Assembly: GCA_023055425.1 (NCBI GenBank)
Contig: JALGPY010000003.1
Location: 67,812,991 to 67,876,990 of the forward strand
DNA: 64,000 bases
From: Linanthus parryae
Taxonomy: Eukaryota; Streptophyta; Magnoliopsida; Ericales; Polemoniaceae
Reading direction: 5' to 3'
The position numbers and the translations under genes are program-made. A model generated the notes under the pieces. It did not search any database. It saw only the letters and a program-made list of their open reading frames with translations, and had not been told where the DNA came from. This document shows, piece by piece, positions 18,677 to 30,743 of this stretch (within the stretch, counting starts at the first letter, position 1; each line of letters starts with the position of its first letter).

Positions 18677-20346
18677 CTAGAGCCAATCTGGTGCATCTCG
18701 TATGCCTATAGATCTGGCGCGCCCTTCATGCTTTCGCTGCGCAAGAGGTTTTGTGAGCGGATCTGAAAGATTGTCATCCGTTGGAATCTTGAACATCTTC
18801 ACATCTCCTCGAGCGATCGTATCACGAATAAGATGGAATTTCCTAAGTACATGCTTTGATTTCTGATGTGATCTTGGTTCCTTGGCTTGTGCGATCACCC
18901 CAGAGTTGTCACAGTACAACTCTATGGGATCCACGATGCTAGGGACCACGCCGAGCTCAGTGATAAACTTCTTTATCCAAACTGCCTCTTTTGCTACTTC
19001 CGCAGCAGCAATGTACTCAACTTCTGTTGTAGAATCAGCAACTGTCCCTTGCTTGAAACTCTTCCAGCTCACAGCTCCTCCATTCAGGCAAAACACGTAT
19101 CCAGACTGCGATCTGTAGTCATCTTTGTCGGTTTCGAAGCTTGCATCAGTGTAACCGACTATACTTAGCTCTTCCTTACCTCCAAATATCAAGAACGCAT
19201 CCTTAGTTCTTCTCAAGTACTTCATGATGTTCTTTACAGCAATCCAGTGACTCTCACCCGGATTGGACTTATATCTGCTCACCATACTGAACGCATATGA
19301 TACGTCTGGTCTAGTACACAACATGGCGTACATGATGGATCCTAAGGCCGAAGCATAGGGAAACCTACTCATGCGCTCCTTCTCAATCTCATTGGAGGGA
19401 TAGTCATTCTTAGAATGAGTGACTCCATGTGACATGGGCAAGTATTCCTTCTTGGAATCTTGCATGTTGAACCTCTTCAACACCTTGTCTATATATGTAC
19501 TTTGACTTAGGCCGAGAAACTTACTAGATCTATCCCTATAGATCTTTATACCTAGTATATAAGCTGCGTCTCCTAAGTCCTTCATTGCAAAACACTTTCC
19601 TAGCCAATCTTTAACAGATTTCAAAGTAGGAATATCGTTTCCAATGATTAGTATGTCATCCACATACAAGACCAGAAAAACTACAGAGCTCCCACTAACC
19701 TTCTTGTAAACACAAGGCTCATCTTCGTTTTCGATGAAGCCAAACTCTTTTACTGCGTCATCAAAACGTCGATTCCAGCTCCTAGAAGCTTGCTTTAATC
19801 CATAAATGGATCTTTACAGCTTACAGACTTTATTGGCATTCTCTGGATCTTCAAAACCCTCCGGTTGTGTCATGTACACGTCCTCGAGGAGGTTCCCTTA
19901 AAGGAACGCTGTTTTGAGATCCATCTGCCAAATCTCATAATCGTAGTATGCTGCAATAGCAAGTAGGATTCGAATGGATTTAGTCATGGCGACTGGTGAA
20001 AAGGTCTCATCATAGTCAATACCATGAATCTGCCTATACCCTTTAGCAACCAATCGCCCCTTATAGGCAACTACCTTGCCATCCATGTCAGTCTTCTTCT
20101 TGAAGACCCATTTGAACCCTATGGGTCGAGCCCCTTCGGTGGTTCCACCAAAGTCCATACTTTGTTGGTGTACATGGAATCCATTTTGGATCTCATTGCT
20201 TCCATCCACTTCTTGGAGTCTGGGCCTTTCATGGCCTCCCCGTAGGTTGCAGTCTCATCATCCATGAGTGGTACGTCATCGCGCTCAGTCACGAGAAGTC
20301 CGTACCTCTCAGGCTCATGACGCACTCTTCCTGATCTACGGAGTTC
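18677..20346 (-). pseudogene. pol: Reverse transcriptase and RNase H of copia X1
   Basis: RT runs from about 20325 (WMEAMRSKMDSMYTNKVWTLV) through PIGFKWVFKKK, GRLVAKGY, YDETFSPVA and the catalytic LYVDDILIIGND at about 19650-19669; RNase H follows with GYTDASFETDKDDYRSQSGY and DNSGVIAQAKEPRSHQKSKH, and ends RDAPDWL near 18677. It is broken by a one-base frameshift near 20130 (switch to the frame of 20209), an in-frame stop near 19898 (at QMDLKTAFL), and another near 19814 (before RSIYGLKQ). A TAG at about 20347 also separates it from the integrase part. The last 330 codons (18677-19669) are open. Confidence 0.9.
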
Positions 20347-21725
20347 CTATGTTACCTGAACAGGTTCTTGCAAAACAACTTGCAGTTCCTGCTCATGTTC
20401 CATCATTGGTTCAGTGATTTGTGGTTCTTGAATTTCTTCAAGTTCTACAGTCCTCCCACTTGCTTCTTTAGAGACAAACTTTCTTTCTAGAAACACGCCG
20501 GTCCGAGCAACAAACACTTTGTTCTCGGTGGGATTGTAGAAATAATATCCTTTCGCTTCCTTAGGATATCCCACAAATTTACACTTATCCGCTTTGGGCC
20601 CGAGCTTGTCTGTTTGTAAACGCTTTACATATACATTGCAGCCCCAAATCCTCATAAACGACACTATGGGACGCTTCCCAGTCCATATCTCATATGGTGT
20701 CTTCATGACTGATTTGGTTGGAACACGATTAATGGTAAAAGCTGATGTCATTAGAGAGTGTCCCCAAAACGATATCGGAAGATCCGTTTGAGACATCATA
20801 GACCGCACCATATCTAATAGGGTGCCATTTCTCCTCTCGGACATGCCATTCCATTGTGGTGTTCCGGGTGGAGTGAGATGGGATGCTATCCCACACTCTC
20901 TAAGATACTCATCAAACTCTTGGCTCAAGTATTTTCCTCCACGATCCGATCTTTGAGCCTTAATACTTTTACCAAGTTGCTTCTCTACTTCATTCTTGAA
21001 CTTTTGAACAATTCAAAGCATTCTGATTTGGCCTTCATAAGATAAACAAATCCATATATACTGAAATCATCAGTAAACGTAATGATGTAGGTGTAACCAC
21101 CCCTGGCAGGCGTGGGGAACGGCCCACATACATCAGTATGTATGAGCGCCAATAACTCACTAGTCCTCTCACCTTTTTTATTGAAAGGGGACTTTGTCAT
21201 TTTTCCTAATAAACTAGATTCGCATGTCTCATATGATTCTAAATCAAATGAGTCTAGAAGTCCATACTTATGGAGTCCAGATATGCGTTTCTCATTTATA
21301 TGGCCTAAACGACAATGCCATACATATATAGGATTTAAATCGTTAGTTTTAATCCTTTTAGTATTTATGTTATAGATTGGATTATTTAGATCAAGGATAT
21401 ACAATCCATTAGACAAATGCGCACTACAATAGTGCATACTATCAAAATAATTGGAGCAACACTTGTCCTTTATTGAAATAGAAAAACCCTTCTCGTCCAA
21501 ACAAGAAATGGAAATAATGTTTCTGCTCATAGCAGGCACATAATAGTAATTTTCTAATTCTAAAATAAGTCCAAAAGGAAAAGATGGCTCATAAATGTCT
21601 ATAGCTAATGAAGAAACTCTTGCTCCATTCCCAACGCGTAGATCTATCTCCCCTTTAACCAATCTTCTACTTCTTTTCAAATCCTGCACATTTCGACAAA
21701 TGTGAGAACCACATCCAGTATCCAA
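20347..21725 (-). pseudogene. pol: Protease and integrase of copia X1
   Basis: At 21725 the protease starts with MDTGCGSHICRNVQDLKR (D-T-G catalytic triad). Integrase follows: the zinc region has WHCRLGHINEKR (both His) but the C-x2-C reads CESS, so the second Cys is lost. The core has HTDVCGPFPTPARGG with the first Asp; the second Asp (RSDRGGKY) and the Glu region (WNGMSERRNGTLLDM) are in the next frame. A one-base deletion in an A run near 20996-21000 shifts the frame between the two open parts (20985-21725 and 20347-20928). The C-terminal part (PYEIWTGKRPIVSFMRIWGC) is normal for copia. The ORF upstream ends at a TGA just before the DTG motif. Confidence 0.9.
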
Positions 21726-21728
21726 TAC

Positions 21729-22576
21729 TCAAGATGAAGAAATACAAAGATTGACGTCTATAACATAAATACCTGGTGGTGGTGGAATCACTATTCCAAG
21801 CTTCTTATCCTCCAGATATTTAGGGCGATTCCTCCTCCAGTGACCCGGCTGGCTACAGTAGTGACATTCACCTTTAGCCACGCCTCCACTAGACTTTAGG
21901 ACTTCCTTCGAATTCACAAATTTCTTGCGCTTTCCTTTGGAAGTAGAGGCAACTCCTTCGCCCTTCCTCTTATGCACAATCATTATGGCTTTTCCCTTGC
22001 CTTTGTTAATGCTCTGTTCAGCTGTCTTCAGCATGTTCAACAAGTCCGGCAGAGTCTTGGCTATAACTTTCAGGCAACGATTGCAAGATAAGATCAGTTT
22101 CCAAATCTTGGCTAAGTGGGAATCCCAGTCTCTCAAGGTTCTCAATGTACCTGATCATTCGGAGTACATGAGGCCCTACTTGATTACCTTCTACAACACT
22201 ACTCTTGAACAATGCTTTGGAAACCTCATATCGATCATGCCTTTCCTGTTCCTGAAACAATTGTTTCAAGTGTGTGATCATATCATAGGCCTCCATGTTC
22301 TCGTGCTGCTTCTGAAGCTCAGCAGTCATGGTGCAGAGCATGAGGCAAGTCACGTCATTAGAATCATCAATATGTTTTTGACGTGCCCTTACTTCTGCTA
22401 GAATAGACTCATCCTGTGGTCGGGCTGGAATTCGAGTGTCCAAGACGTACAACTTATTTTCTTGCTTAAGGAAAATCCTTAAGTTTTTGTACCATTCAAG
22501 GAAAGTCGTTCCAGACAGTTCTATCCATCTCAAGGACAGAACGTATGGATGAAGTCGATGCGTTGTTGTTTGCTAT
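21729..22576 (-). pseudogene. gag: Gag of copia X1
   Basis: Copia gag of the UBN2 type: WYKNLRIFLKQENKLYVLD, NDVTCLMLCTMTAELQKQHENMEAYDMI, LFQEQERHDRYEVSKALF, VLRMIRYIENLERLGFPL. The nucleocapsid knuckle reads CHYCSQPGHWRRNR, so the last Cys of the CCHC box is Arg. The expected start codon near 22576 appears as ATA. A frameshift lies around 22060-22145, where the N-terminal open part (22018-22533) and the C-terminal one (21729-22145) overlap in different frames. A similar gag fragment is at 25656-26382. Confidence 0.88.
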
Positions 22577-24229
22577 TTGGAATTCTACAAAACGAGAAAT
22601 GTGCAATTTTAGTATTATTGAACAATTTAACTATATTCAATAATGGCTAGATCATTAAATATAGCTCCCACTATTTTTCTCGGATTAATAGCCCTCACCA
22701 TTAATGCGGAAAATATCATTATATTTTCTAATAGGTCCAAGATCCCTTTTTCACTTCTTCTTCATCTTGCTTTGGCAAGTCACCCGAGAATTGGTTATTT
22801 AGGTAGGAACCATTCCAATTGCATCCCATGCAACTCTTGGTCCAATTAGGTGAATAACTCTTTATTCTTTATCTTTTAGATAACCCCTAATTGTCATGCC
22901 TATAGGTTCATCAATACAATTGATTATTACCTAGTTGCGTCCAAACTCTTGCTTCTACATACACACATTACTAGCTTGTGTCGTCCGCAACACACCATGG
23001 TAAATTAAAATCGCCTTTTTTTGGACAGCCCGAATTTTAATAAACCCTGATCACGAGGGGTGTTTTGGCAAGAGAAGGCAAAACGCAATATCTTATTTGA
23101 GGGATTTTATCGTTCTTAATTTTTTTGGTCAATCCAATAAACATGATCTGCTTATTTGGATTGGACAATCCACAATAAAAGACCATCTCTGTTTATTATT
23201 ATCTTGTTAAAGTTTTGCTAGTATCACCATACACACAAAAATAAATAACAAAACATAAATAATAAACAGTCACAAAATAAAAATAATTTGGCACGGATAT
23301 GGCCCCTAGACTAAGATATTATCAAGCCAATGATAATATCGATTTTCCCTAAAGTGACAAGCTCATCTCCATGTGCTTCACCATAGCCGCGCGCCTAGGG
23401 TAGGGTGTCTTCATCGTCATTTGGCTTCTTTGGTTCTCCGGTCTTCTTCTCCATGCTCTTGGCTATCATCTAAATATTTCTAATTCTAGCTTAACATCTA
23501 GAATAAATAGATAACAAAAGCCTCACATGTTGAGGAGAAAAACGACTCGCATACCGTAAAACCTAATTAATTATTACATTAATTTTATCAGCTCGCAAAC
23601 CGTAAACTAGACCACAAAAACATAAAACATCCACAACCTAGTCCATATCCATCCGCCATGCAACAAAGCACATTATGCAGTTAAAACCAATTTTTAACGC
23701 GCTTGTTCAATTTTTAGTTAAATTGGGTAATTAAGGTTACAACGGTCCAAGGGGTCCAACCTAAGCCTAGGCCTAACCCCAAGGACCGCCGCCTGCCACC
23801 TTGGGCCCAGCCCTAGGCCGGCAGCTCCTTGTGGCCCGCGGCCTTGCTTGGCGCGCAAGGAGGAGGGGGCGGATGGCTAGGATTTCGGCCCTAGTCTCCT
23901 TCCCTTCCTTCCTTGTTGCCCAAGCTTGGTTGTTTACATATGGATGTTTCCATATAATTGTTTCCATAATTGAAAAACTCCTTTTTCAACTATGTGCCCA
24001 TGAACCCTAATTATCAAGATCCCAATTATTCCCATCCTATGTGATTAAACTCACCAAATCAAACATCCAATGTTAAATTAGATCTTGTTTATATTGAATT
24101 AAATTCAATTTTGCATCTACTAAGCCAATTAATTTCCGTTTTCGCGTAATATGAATATAACGGTGTATAAGCTGAAATCATAACACATAAAATCATGTTA
24201 TGCACTACGACCTGTGGAATTGACACCAC
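22577..24229 (-). other. Untranslated leader of copia X1
   Basis: About 1.65 kb between gag and the 5' LTR with no coding sequence that I can support. It is homologous to the leader of element Y (44443-46400), for example at 22780-23000 against 45840-46070 and at 23330-23500 against 45400-45560. A GC-richer stretch at 23760-23880 contains the glycine/arginine-type false ORFs. Confidence 0.75.
24217..24228 (-). other. Degenerate initiator tRNA-Met primer-binding site of X1
   Basis: Minus strand reads tggtgtcaattc one nucleotide inside the LTR; the canonical form (seen in element Y) is tggtatcagagc. The decay fits an old, inactive element. Confidence 0.7.
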
Positions 24230-25655
24230 TGTTGGGTTTTGACGTAGGTTACGCAGCGGAATAACAAAAATTGATTCCTTCTCAAAGTCCACCAAGGATC
24301 ACAGGAAGAGACATTCATAACATGATGAAGGACATCGAAGATGTGTACCTTTTGGTTCGGGAAATCACACAAAGAATAATGTCCTCATCTCTACGGTTGA
24401 TCCACGTCTAGAGGTGAGATCTAGATTCCTCCTTCTCAATTGCTAGCTTGGACCGGAGGAAGAAGGAAGAAGGAAACAAGCAACGAAGGAGGAAAAGAGG
24501 GGTTCGGCCCTCTCTTTGAGGCCGACGGGAAGGGGGCGGACGCAAGGGGCTTCGGCCCTTTGTGCTCTTGCTCTCTCTCTTGCTTTCCCTCCTACTCACT
24601 TATGTTATGAGCATTAGTTGTGGGAAGGAAGCTTGAGCATCCTTTATATAGTCCAACAGCTCCTTGTAAACTACATAAAGGCCCCTCCTAGTTCTACATG
24701 AACTTGGATTAGTCCCTTCCTTGCATATTAGTCCTACTAAGTTTGCAAGGTGTTGCAAAGTGATCCTTCTAATTAATTTAATCATTTTAATTAGTCCCAA
24801 ATCTAGTTCAAATCTATTTGACGTGTGACCCCATAGGTTTCTACTTAGTTGTTAGTAACTTATTACTAACATGGAGTGGTGTCTAGCAACACATCCATGC
24901 ACCCAACTAATAGAAATTGGTCAGTGATCCCGACAAACCTTTGTGCCCAATTTCTCATGTTGCACTATCCCTTTGTCTCCATATCTGGATTGGACACGAG
25001 ATATAAATAGTCACACTCGTATATCCAATTCATAGTTCCTCGATCCTGGGAATATGCTTATGCAAGCATATAACATCAATATCTCCATATTGATTTATCT
25101 GAGTCTGGCCAGACATTCAATAAGCTTCATCCCTCGAGTGGCTGTGGATATTTTCTCCCATTATGTGGGAGGGAGAAATCCTCTCTACATCTCTACGATC
25201 TCTAAGCTTGCTTCCTATCATGCCCGATAACTACCTTTATAGTCACCCAGTTACGGTGTAACGTGTGATAACATCAAAGAACAATATTCAAAAAATAAAG
25301 TATCTAGTGACTTCAAGTCTAAGGATTGCAATTGTATTAGCACTACGAGAAGCGATTGTGACTTTAACATAATCTAATTTATCCTCCTCGTTGTGGGTCA
25401 ATCCAGTATGCCATTACTCCTAATGCATACCCATGTGTTAGACTTGATATCTCCATATCAACCTACACACATACTAGTCTATATTTGATCGTCATGTAAA
25501 TCAATATAATGGACTAGGGATAAGATAAACAACACATTGTATCTAAGGACTTCATTATATTAAATATCACAATAAATAATAAATGAATGTTCTAGCCAAT
25601 AACATTGTTCACAATAAATAATAAATGAATATATTAGCCAATAACATTGTTCACA
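24230..25655 (-). repeat. 5' LTR of copia X1, outer end missing
   Basis: Plus strand begins tgttgggttttgacgtaggt, the complement of the LTR 3' end shared with element Y. The TATA region on the minus strand (tatataaagg) is at about 24641-24652. The outer end stops at about 25655 inside acattgttcacac and lacks the terminal cctatcctaaca. A 42-bp tandem duplication lies at 25569-25610 and 25611-25652. Confidence 0.85.
25569..25652. repeat. 42-bp tandem duplication at the edge of the X1 LTR
   Basis: Two copies of acaataaataataaatgaat plus 22 more bp, with three differences, side by side. The left LTR has only one copy, so the duplication arose after insertion or during the rearrangement at this edge. 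Confidence 0.85.
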
Positions 25656-26430
25656 CCAGGCTTAAAGGAAGTTTCTTTGGATTTTGCAACCTTCTTGCTC
25701 TTTCCTTTGGAGGTAGACGCACCTGACTTGCTCTTCCTGTTGTTAACCATCAATATGGCCTTCCCTTTGCGCTTTTTAATACTCTGTTCAGCGGTCCTCA
25801 ACATGTGGAGCAAGTCTGGCAGAGTTTTGTTGATCTCATTCATGTTATAGTTCATGATGAACTGACTATAACTATCTGGAACCGATTGCAGGATGAGATC
25901 AGTAGCCAAATCTTGGCCGAATAGGAAGCCTAACCTCTCGATATTCTCACTGTATCCGATCATATAGAGTACATGAGGCTCGACTGGGTTCCCCTCTGCG
26001 AGAATACACTTGAACAGTGCCTTGGATAACTCGTACCTCTCATGTCGTGCCTGCTCTTGGAAGAGCTGCCTCAAATGTACTATCTTATCGTACGCTTCCA
26101 TGTTATTATGTTGCTTCTGAAGCTCAGAGCTCATGGTGCACAGCAGGAGACAGGTCACATCATTATTGTGGTCCATAATCTTCTGATGTGCCTTACGACA
26201 GCCTCGGTTTCATCCTCGACAGGTGGCGCTGGAACAGGTGCATCTAAGATGTACAACTTCTTTTATTGCTTAAGGAAAATCCTTAAGTTTCTCTACCAGT
26301 CCCGAAAGTTGTTCCCTGACTACTTGTCCTTCTCAAGGACAGAACGCATGGATGGTGTCGATGTTTGATTGTTGCTTGTCATTGGTATTCTATAAAACGA
26401 GAAATATGAAATTTTAGTATTCTCGATGTT
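25656..26430 (-). pseudogene. gag: Detached gag fragment of a second X1-family copia element
   Basis: Minus-strand gag from an ATG at 26382 (plus cat at 26380-26382) through NNDVTCLLLCTMSSELQKQHNNMEAYDKIVHLRQLFQEQARHERYELSKALF to KGKSKKVAKSKETSFKPG, where it abuts the truncated X1 LTR. It keeps an internal piece (IMNYNMNEINKTLPDLLHML) that X1's own gag has lost, so it is not a piece of X1. Codons before 26176 contain stops. It lacks zinc knuckle and pol. A little leader continues to about 26430, where Sirevirus-like sequence on the other strand begins. Confidence 0.85.
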
Positions 26431-26434
26431 TGAA

Positions 26435-27470
26435 TGTTGTCCTTCTCAAGGTGAGAAAGATCTTGAGATGTCTTCCCAAATCCAAATGGGAACCAAATAC
26501 CACAACCATTGAAGAAGCTCACGATCTATCCTCCCTTCAACTAGATGATCTATAAGGAAAGCTACTCACACATGAGATCTCCATGAATGAAGCTGATGGA
26601 GAGTTACCAGAGAGTGTCAAGAATTTGACACTCAAGGATAAATAGAGTGAACAACCTCAAATACTTGAAAAAGAAGAAGATGGTAAAGAAGATCCTTTTT
26701 CTCTCATTTTTATATCCTTAACAAGGATTCTAAAAATAAAGAAGAACTTTGGAAACAAAGGCTTCAGCAAAGACAAATTCAGATCTTCAAGTAGCAAGGA
26801 CTACAAGAGTAGTTATTCTCATCAATCTAAGGTAATGAACTGCTTTGAGGGTGGTGATACTAGAAACTTGATCAGAAATTGTCCTCACAAGAAAAGAAAG
26901 CATTTTCAAAAGAAGGACAATGATAGAAGAAAGAAAGCCATGGTAGCTTCATGGAGTGACTCTTACTCTTCAAGTGAATTTGATTATGAAGAAGATCAAG
27001 CCAACCTCTGTCTTATGGGCAAGCATGATGAAGATTAAGAAAAGAACATTGAGGTATTGGTAAAAAAATTAATGTCTCAATCTTCTAATATGCTTTCTGA
27101 AATTTTGAAAACAATGCTTTTGAATGAAGAAGATTACATAGATGAAATTAAGTCTTTGAAGGAGAAAGTTCATGAGAAAGCGAAAAAAAAATTGCAACTT
27201 GATTGGCAAAATACAAATCTTAAAATTTCTCAGGCAAAATTTGATAGAGATTTCAAAGCCTTGGAAACCAATTTCAAGTCCTTGAAAACTCAAGTCAAAG
27301 AAGTTGTAACTGAGAAGCCTGATTTGAGTGACAACTTTGTTGCTCTGAGACATCAGCATAATGAATTAAAGGATCATAAAACTCTTCTGGCTGAGAAAAT
27401 TCAAGGCTCCAAGAATGCTTTGAAAAACTTTCTGGCTCTGAACATAATCTCAACTTGATTCTTGGAGGAA
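26435..27470 (+). pseudogene. gag: Gag remnant of Sirevirus-like element A
   Basis: Begins within the capsid part (equivalent to KIL.S.PK.KWEPK) and runs through EESLYQ-type linker, the knuckle and a coiled coil. The knuckle reads CFEGGDTRNLIRNC, so the second Cys and the His of CCHC are gone. The serine-rich MVASWSDSYSSSEFDYEEDQ follows, a Sirevirus gag signature, then a coiled-coil stretch (27057-27458: IDEIKSLKEKVHEKAKKKLQ, DFKALETNFKSLKTQVKEVV). Stops at 26642 and at 27036-27038 break it. Confidence 0.8.
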
Positions 27471-27559
27471 GCCTGCACTCTGTTCAAAAGACTGGTATTG
27501 GATATAATCCAAGCTTTCCAAGAAAAAATAATACCTGATTTGTGAAAGCTAGTAGCAGA

Positions 27560-28990
27560 CCTTATCCAAAATGTCATTACTAAAACAAGACTGGTCATGT
27601 TAAGATGACTTCTCCCTTTAGAAGAAGAGAACCTCACATCATGAGGAACACTATTCCATTCCAACTTAAGGGACAAGTGAGACAGATTTCGGTTCCTAAA
27701 GGGGTTAGACCTCCTAACATGGTGACCCTGAATATGAATTCAAATATCACACTTGATCTAACTGCTGGGTAAGGCAGTGAATGGTGTTTGCAGGTTGTCA
27801 CCACGAGCAAAGAAAATAAGTGTATTATGGATAGTGGTTTGTCCAGACACATGGGTGGTATTAGTTCTTTATTCTCAGAATTGAAAGAACAATCAGGATG
27901 AACAATCACGCTTGGTGACAAAGGAAAATGCAACATCATAGGTATTGGTAAGTTGGTAATGATTCTGGAAATTCAATATCAGATGTCTATCTTGTAGAGG
28001 GTTTGAATTTTAATTCGCTTATTATATATCAATTATGTGATAATGGCAATAAGGTTATTTTCGACAAGGAAAAATGTGTAGTGCACGATGAAAAATCTGG
28101 AAATTGCATCCTTACTGCTTCAAGGTCAAACAATGTTTATGCTTTAAATAATAACAAAGTTGCAGGAGAAAGTTTGAAGTGTCTCAAGGCCTTGAAAGAT
28201 GATTCAAAGTTTTGGCACATAAATCATGTACACATCAGCTTGCATACACTGAACAAACTAGTCTCTAAAGACTTGGTTAGAGGTTTGCCTTCAATCAAGT
28301 TTATAGATGAAGGAGTATGGGCTTGTGCTCAAGATAAACAGACAAGAAGCTCTTTCAAGCCCAAGAACTTTGTAAGTACAACTAGACGTATTGAAGTAGT
28401 GCATACGGATCTTTGAGTTCCTATAAGAGTTCCAACTCCAAAGGGTAAGAGGTACATGCTAGTTATTGTCATGATTACTCTAGATTTACTTGGGTTATGT
28501 TTCTTACATAAAAGTATGAGGCTCTATCTGAACTATCAAAACTTTGTAAGGGGCTTCAAACCTTGAAAAACCTGCCTATTGCTTCAATAAGGAGTGATCA
28601 TGGTAGAGAATTTGATAAACTAGAGTTTGATTTATTTTGTGCTAAGTTTGGCATCTCTCACAACTTTTCTGCTCCTATAACTCCTCAACAGAATGGTGTG
28701 GTTGAAAGGAAGAACAAAGACTCTTGATGACATGTCTAGGACAATGCTTATAGAAAATAAATTTCCAAAATCCTTATGGGTAGAGGATGTGGACACTGCA
28801 AACTATATATTGAACAGGTTCCTGATTAGGCATATTTTGATGAAGACCCCTTATGAACTTTTCAAATGGATAAAGCCAAACATTTCCTATTTCAAACATT
28901 TTGGTTGTACTTGTTATGTTCACAACAATGGTAAGGATTGTCTTGGCAAGTTTAATGGCAGAAGTGATGAAGGTATCTTTCTTGATTACC
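27560..28990 (+). pseudogene. pol: Second zinc finger, protease and integrase remnant of element A
   Basis: A second Cys/His stretch (CHY..NKTGHVK) near 27575 has a stop in place of a Cys. Protease follows with CIMDSGLSRHMGG near 27825-27860 (DSG kept). The pre-integrase zinc region is in 28003-28416 (FWHINHVHISLHTLNKLVSKDLVRGLPSIKF; the usual LGH reads VHI) and the core at 28560-28720 (IRSDHGREFDK; PQQNGVVERK) is spread over several frames. The C-terminal part is open at 28693-28995 (MIENKFPKSLWVE, TPYELFKWIKPNISYFKHFGC). At least four frameshifts or stops. Confidence 0.85.
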
Positions 28991-28991
28991 C

Positions 28992-29284
28992 ATGACTAGC
29001 AAAGCATATAGGGCTTATAATAAAAGAACCAATCTTGTTGAGGAAAGTATCCATGTTATTTTTTATGAAGGCTATAATGGTTCTTTGAGTGATGGTTTTG
29101 CAGACTTGAATCTGAACAAGCATGAGTTTGAGGAGACAGAGTCCCAAAATGGTTTCAAGAATAAATTGCAGGAAAACAGAAGAAATTTTCAAATCCTTGA
29201 AAATGAGTTTCAAAGCCTTGAAACAGGTTCTCAAGAAACACAGAGTGGTCAAGCCACAACATCAAGAGCTCAAGGCCTTGAAAA
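28992..29284 (+). pseudogene. pol: Integrase-RT linker of element A
   Basis: Open stretch [39 protein letters not shown], then a Gln/Glu/Ser-rich linker that repeats QSLET/FQSL-type units coded by tcaaagccttgaaa-like DNA. It breaks at 29284, immediately after CAAGGCCTTG plus gaaaa, where the solo LTR is inserted. The following frame should resume at 30744. Confidence 0.85.
29280..29284. repeat. Target-site duplication left of the solo LTR
   Basis: gaaaa, repeated at 30744-30748 right after the LTR. Confidence 0.85.
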
Positions 29285-30743
29285 TGATAATTCAAGCATT
29301 CTAAATTCACGTGGTGTATAAACTCTGGGGGAGTTATACTTTGAAGATGAGGAAAGACATGATTGTTTTGAGAGACATTTTCAAAGCTCCAAAGCTTTGA
29401 AGTTTACAATGTTTATATTCTTGCTTATGGCTGACATATTACAGGACTTGCGTTTGATTGAAAGCTTGATTATAGACTCTCTACTATCTATCACAAATAT
29501 TCTTGAGCTTATATATTGAGTTTATATTGCTAGGCAAGCATACAGATTGATATTTATTAAGGATCACTGGATGATGGCCAAAGCTTTGAAGGTGTCCAAA
29601 GCTCCAAAACTTTGGAGGTTATTTTGGGATCATGTCAGTGATATGCTGGCTAACAAATCTTTTCTGCAGGATGACATATCAAGCTGTGTCATTGCTTATT
29701 GACTTATTCTAAGTTATATTCTCAATATAGATTATCATTTGGATATATATATATAATGTTTACACTCAGAAATTAGCTGTGCTTATTGGTTTAAAATGGT
29801 CTTTCAAACAGGTCATTCTATTTGTGCTATATAATCTGGATTGTGTCTTAACTTGTGTTCAAGTATTGAAGGGCTAGACTTTGATCAAATCTGGATGATT
29901 TCGTCAAGATTGCCATTTGAATTTAGCTATTAAAGATAGCTGTTAGGTTGTTCAGTATTTGTAGGAGTTGGTTCCTAAAATCTCTCAAGTTGTTGCTGCC
30001 AGCTTATAAACTGGGTTTGAATTTCAAGAAGCAAGAGACACACAAAGTGATTGATAGAGAACATACGCAGGAGATCAATCAACAACTCTTCAACCATTCA
30101 AACAGATTGAGAGCTCAACATTGAAGAAGATCATTCATCTCAACTATTCCAGATTTCTAAAGAACACTTCAAGCTTCATGCTTACTCAGTTTTCTGTGTT
30201 CTTCATACTTATGCTTAATCTGTGTATTCATTAGTATTTCTATACCTCTTTGAATGTTAGAAGTTGAAGTTGCTCAAGTGAACAACATGAGGTTCTTATT
30301 GTTTCATTAGATTGTAGCTGAAACTAGATTGTTTCACTTAGGCTTGAGATCCAGGGTTGGGTCTGTGATTAATAAGAAGTTGTTGAAATCATGGAGGGAT
30401 AGTATCCCTCAGGAGAAGAGTAGGCTCATTGGTGGCTTAAATTCCTAAAAAATCATTGTGTCCATTTGCTTGACATTGCTGCATTTCAATTCCTTTACAT
30501 AACTGATCTACACAAGGTTCCTCCAAAGCTTTGGAAGAATTCTTACTTCAAAGCTTTGAAGCTTTAAACATTTTCAAACTTTCTCAAACTACTTCAGTAT
30601 TTTTCGAAAGCTTTGAAAACCTATCAGACATCTGTGTTAAGTTTCAAAATCCCATTTCTAGCGAAAGATTTTATACTCTATTCCACCCCCCCCCCATTCT
30701 AGAGTATATTGATCCTATATTTTACGTGCATTACACACTTTCA
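29285..30743 (+). repeat. Solo LTR of a B-type Sirevirus-like element inside pol of A
   Basis: 1459 bp, begins tgataattcaagc and ends acacactttca, flanked by gaaaa on both sides and then by pol sequence of A on both sides. It aligns over its length with the 3' LTR of element B (38683-40130). It contains four exact CAAAGCTTTG palindromes (29390, 29579, 30524, 30549) and the conserved stem with C-rich loop at 30673-30707. No internal sequence follows, so it is a solo LTR, normally formed by LTR-LTR recombination. Confidence 0.85.
30673..30707 (+). other. Conserved stem with C-run loop in the solo LTR
   Basis: Arms ATACTCTA (30673-30680) and TAGAGTAT (30700-30707) enclose a loop with ten C. The same element occurs at 31351-31386, 40058-40094 and 56138-56176. 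Confidence 0.75.

Larger units (their letters stand above)
17646..25655 (-). mobile_element. Ty1/copia element X1, old and truncated at both ends
   Basis: Minus-strand element with copia order gag, PR, INT, RT, RNase H. Right (5') LTR 24230-25655, degenerate PBS 24217-24228, long leader 22577-24229, gag 21729-22576, pol 18677-21725, PPT 18663-18676, left (3') LTR 17646-18662. The left LTR lacks about 420 bp of its outer end, where the Tat-like LTR begins; the right LTR lacks the last few dozen bp of its outer end. LTRs of about 1.4 kb belong to the same family as element Y at 42994-51230. The two LTRs differ clearly by eye, far more than those of Y, so X1 is older. Confidence 0.88.
26435..29284 (+). 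mobile_element. Sirevirus-like copia element A, left part (gag to integrase)
   Basis: Plus-strand copia with Sirevirus-type gag and a long linker after integrase. It starts abruptly inside gag (no 5' LTR, no PBS) and is interrupted at 29284 by a solo LTR; it continues at 30744. Protein comparisons by eye put A closer to element C than to element B. All reading frames are broken. Confidence 0.85.

Noticed and set aside
23773..24010. GC-rich stretch with Arg/Pro/Gly-rich ORFs on both strands, as a possible host exon
   Set aside because: It aligns with the leader of element Y (44940-45080), so it is part of the copia leader and not a gene.
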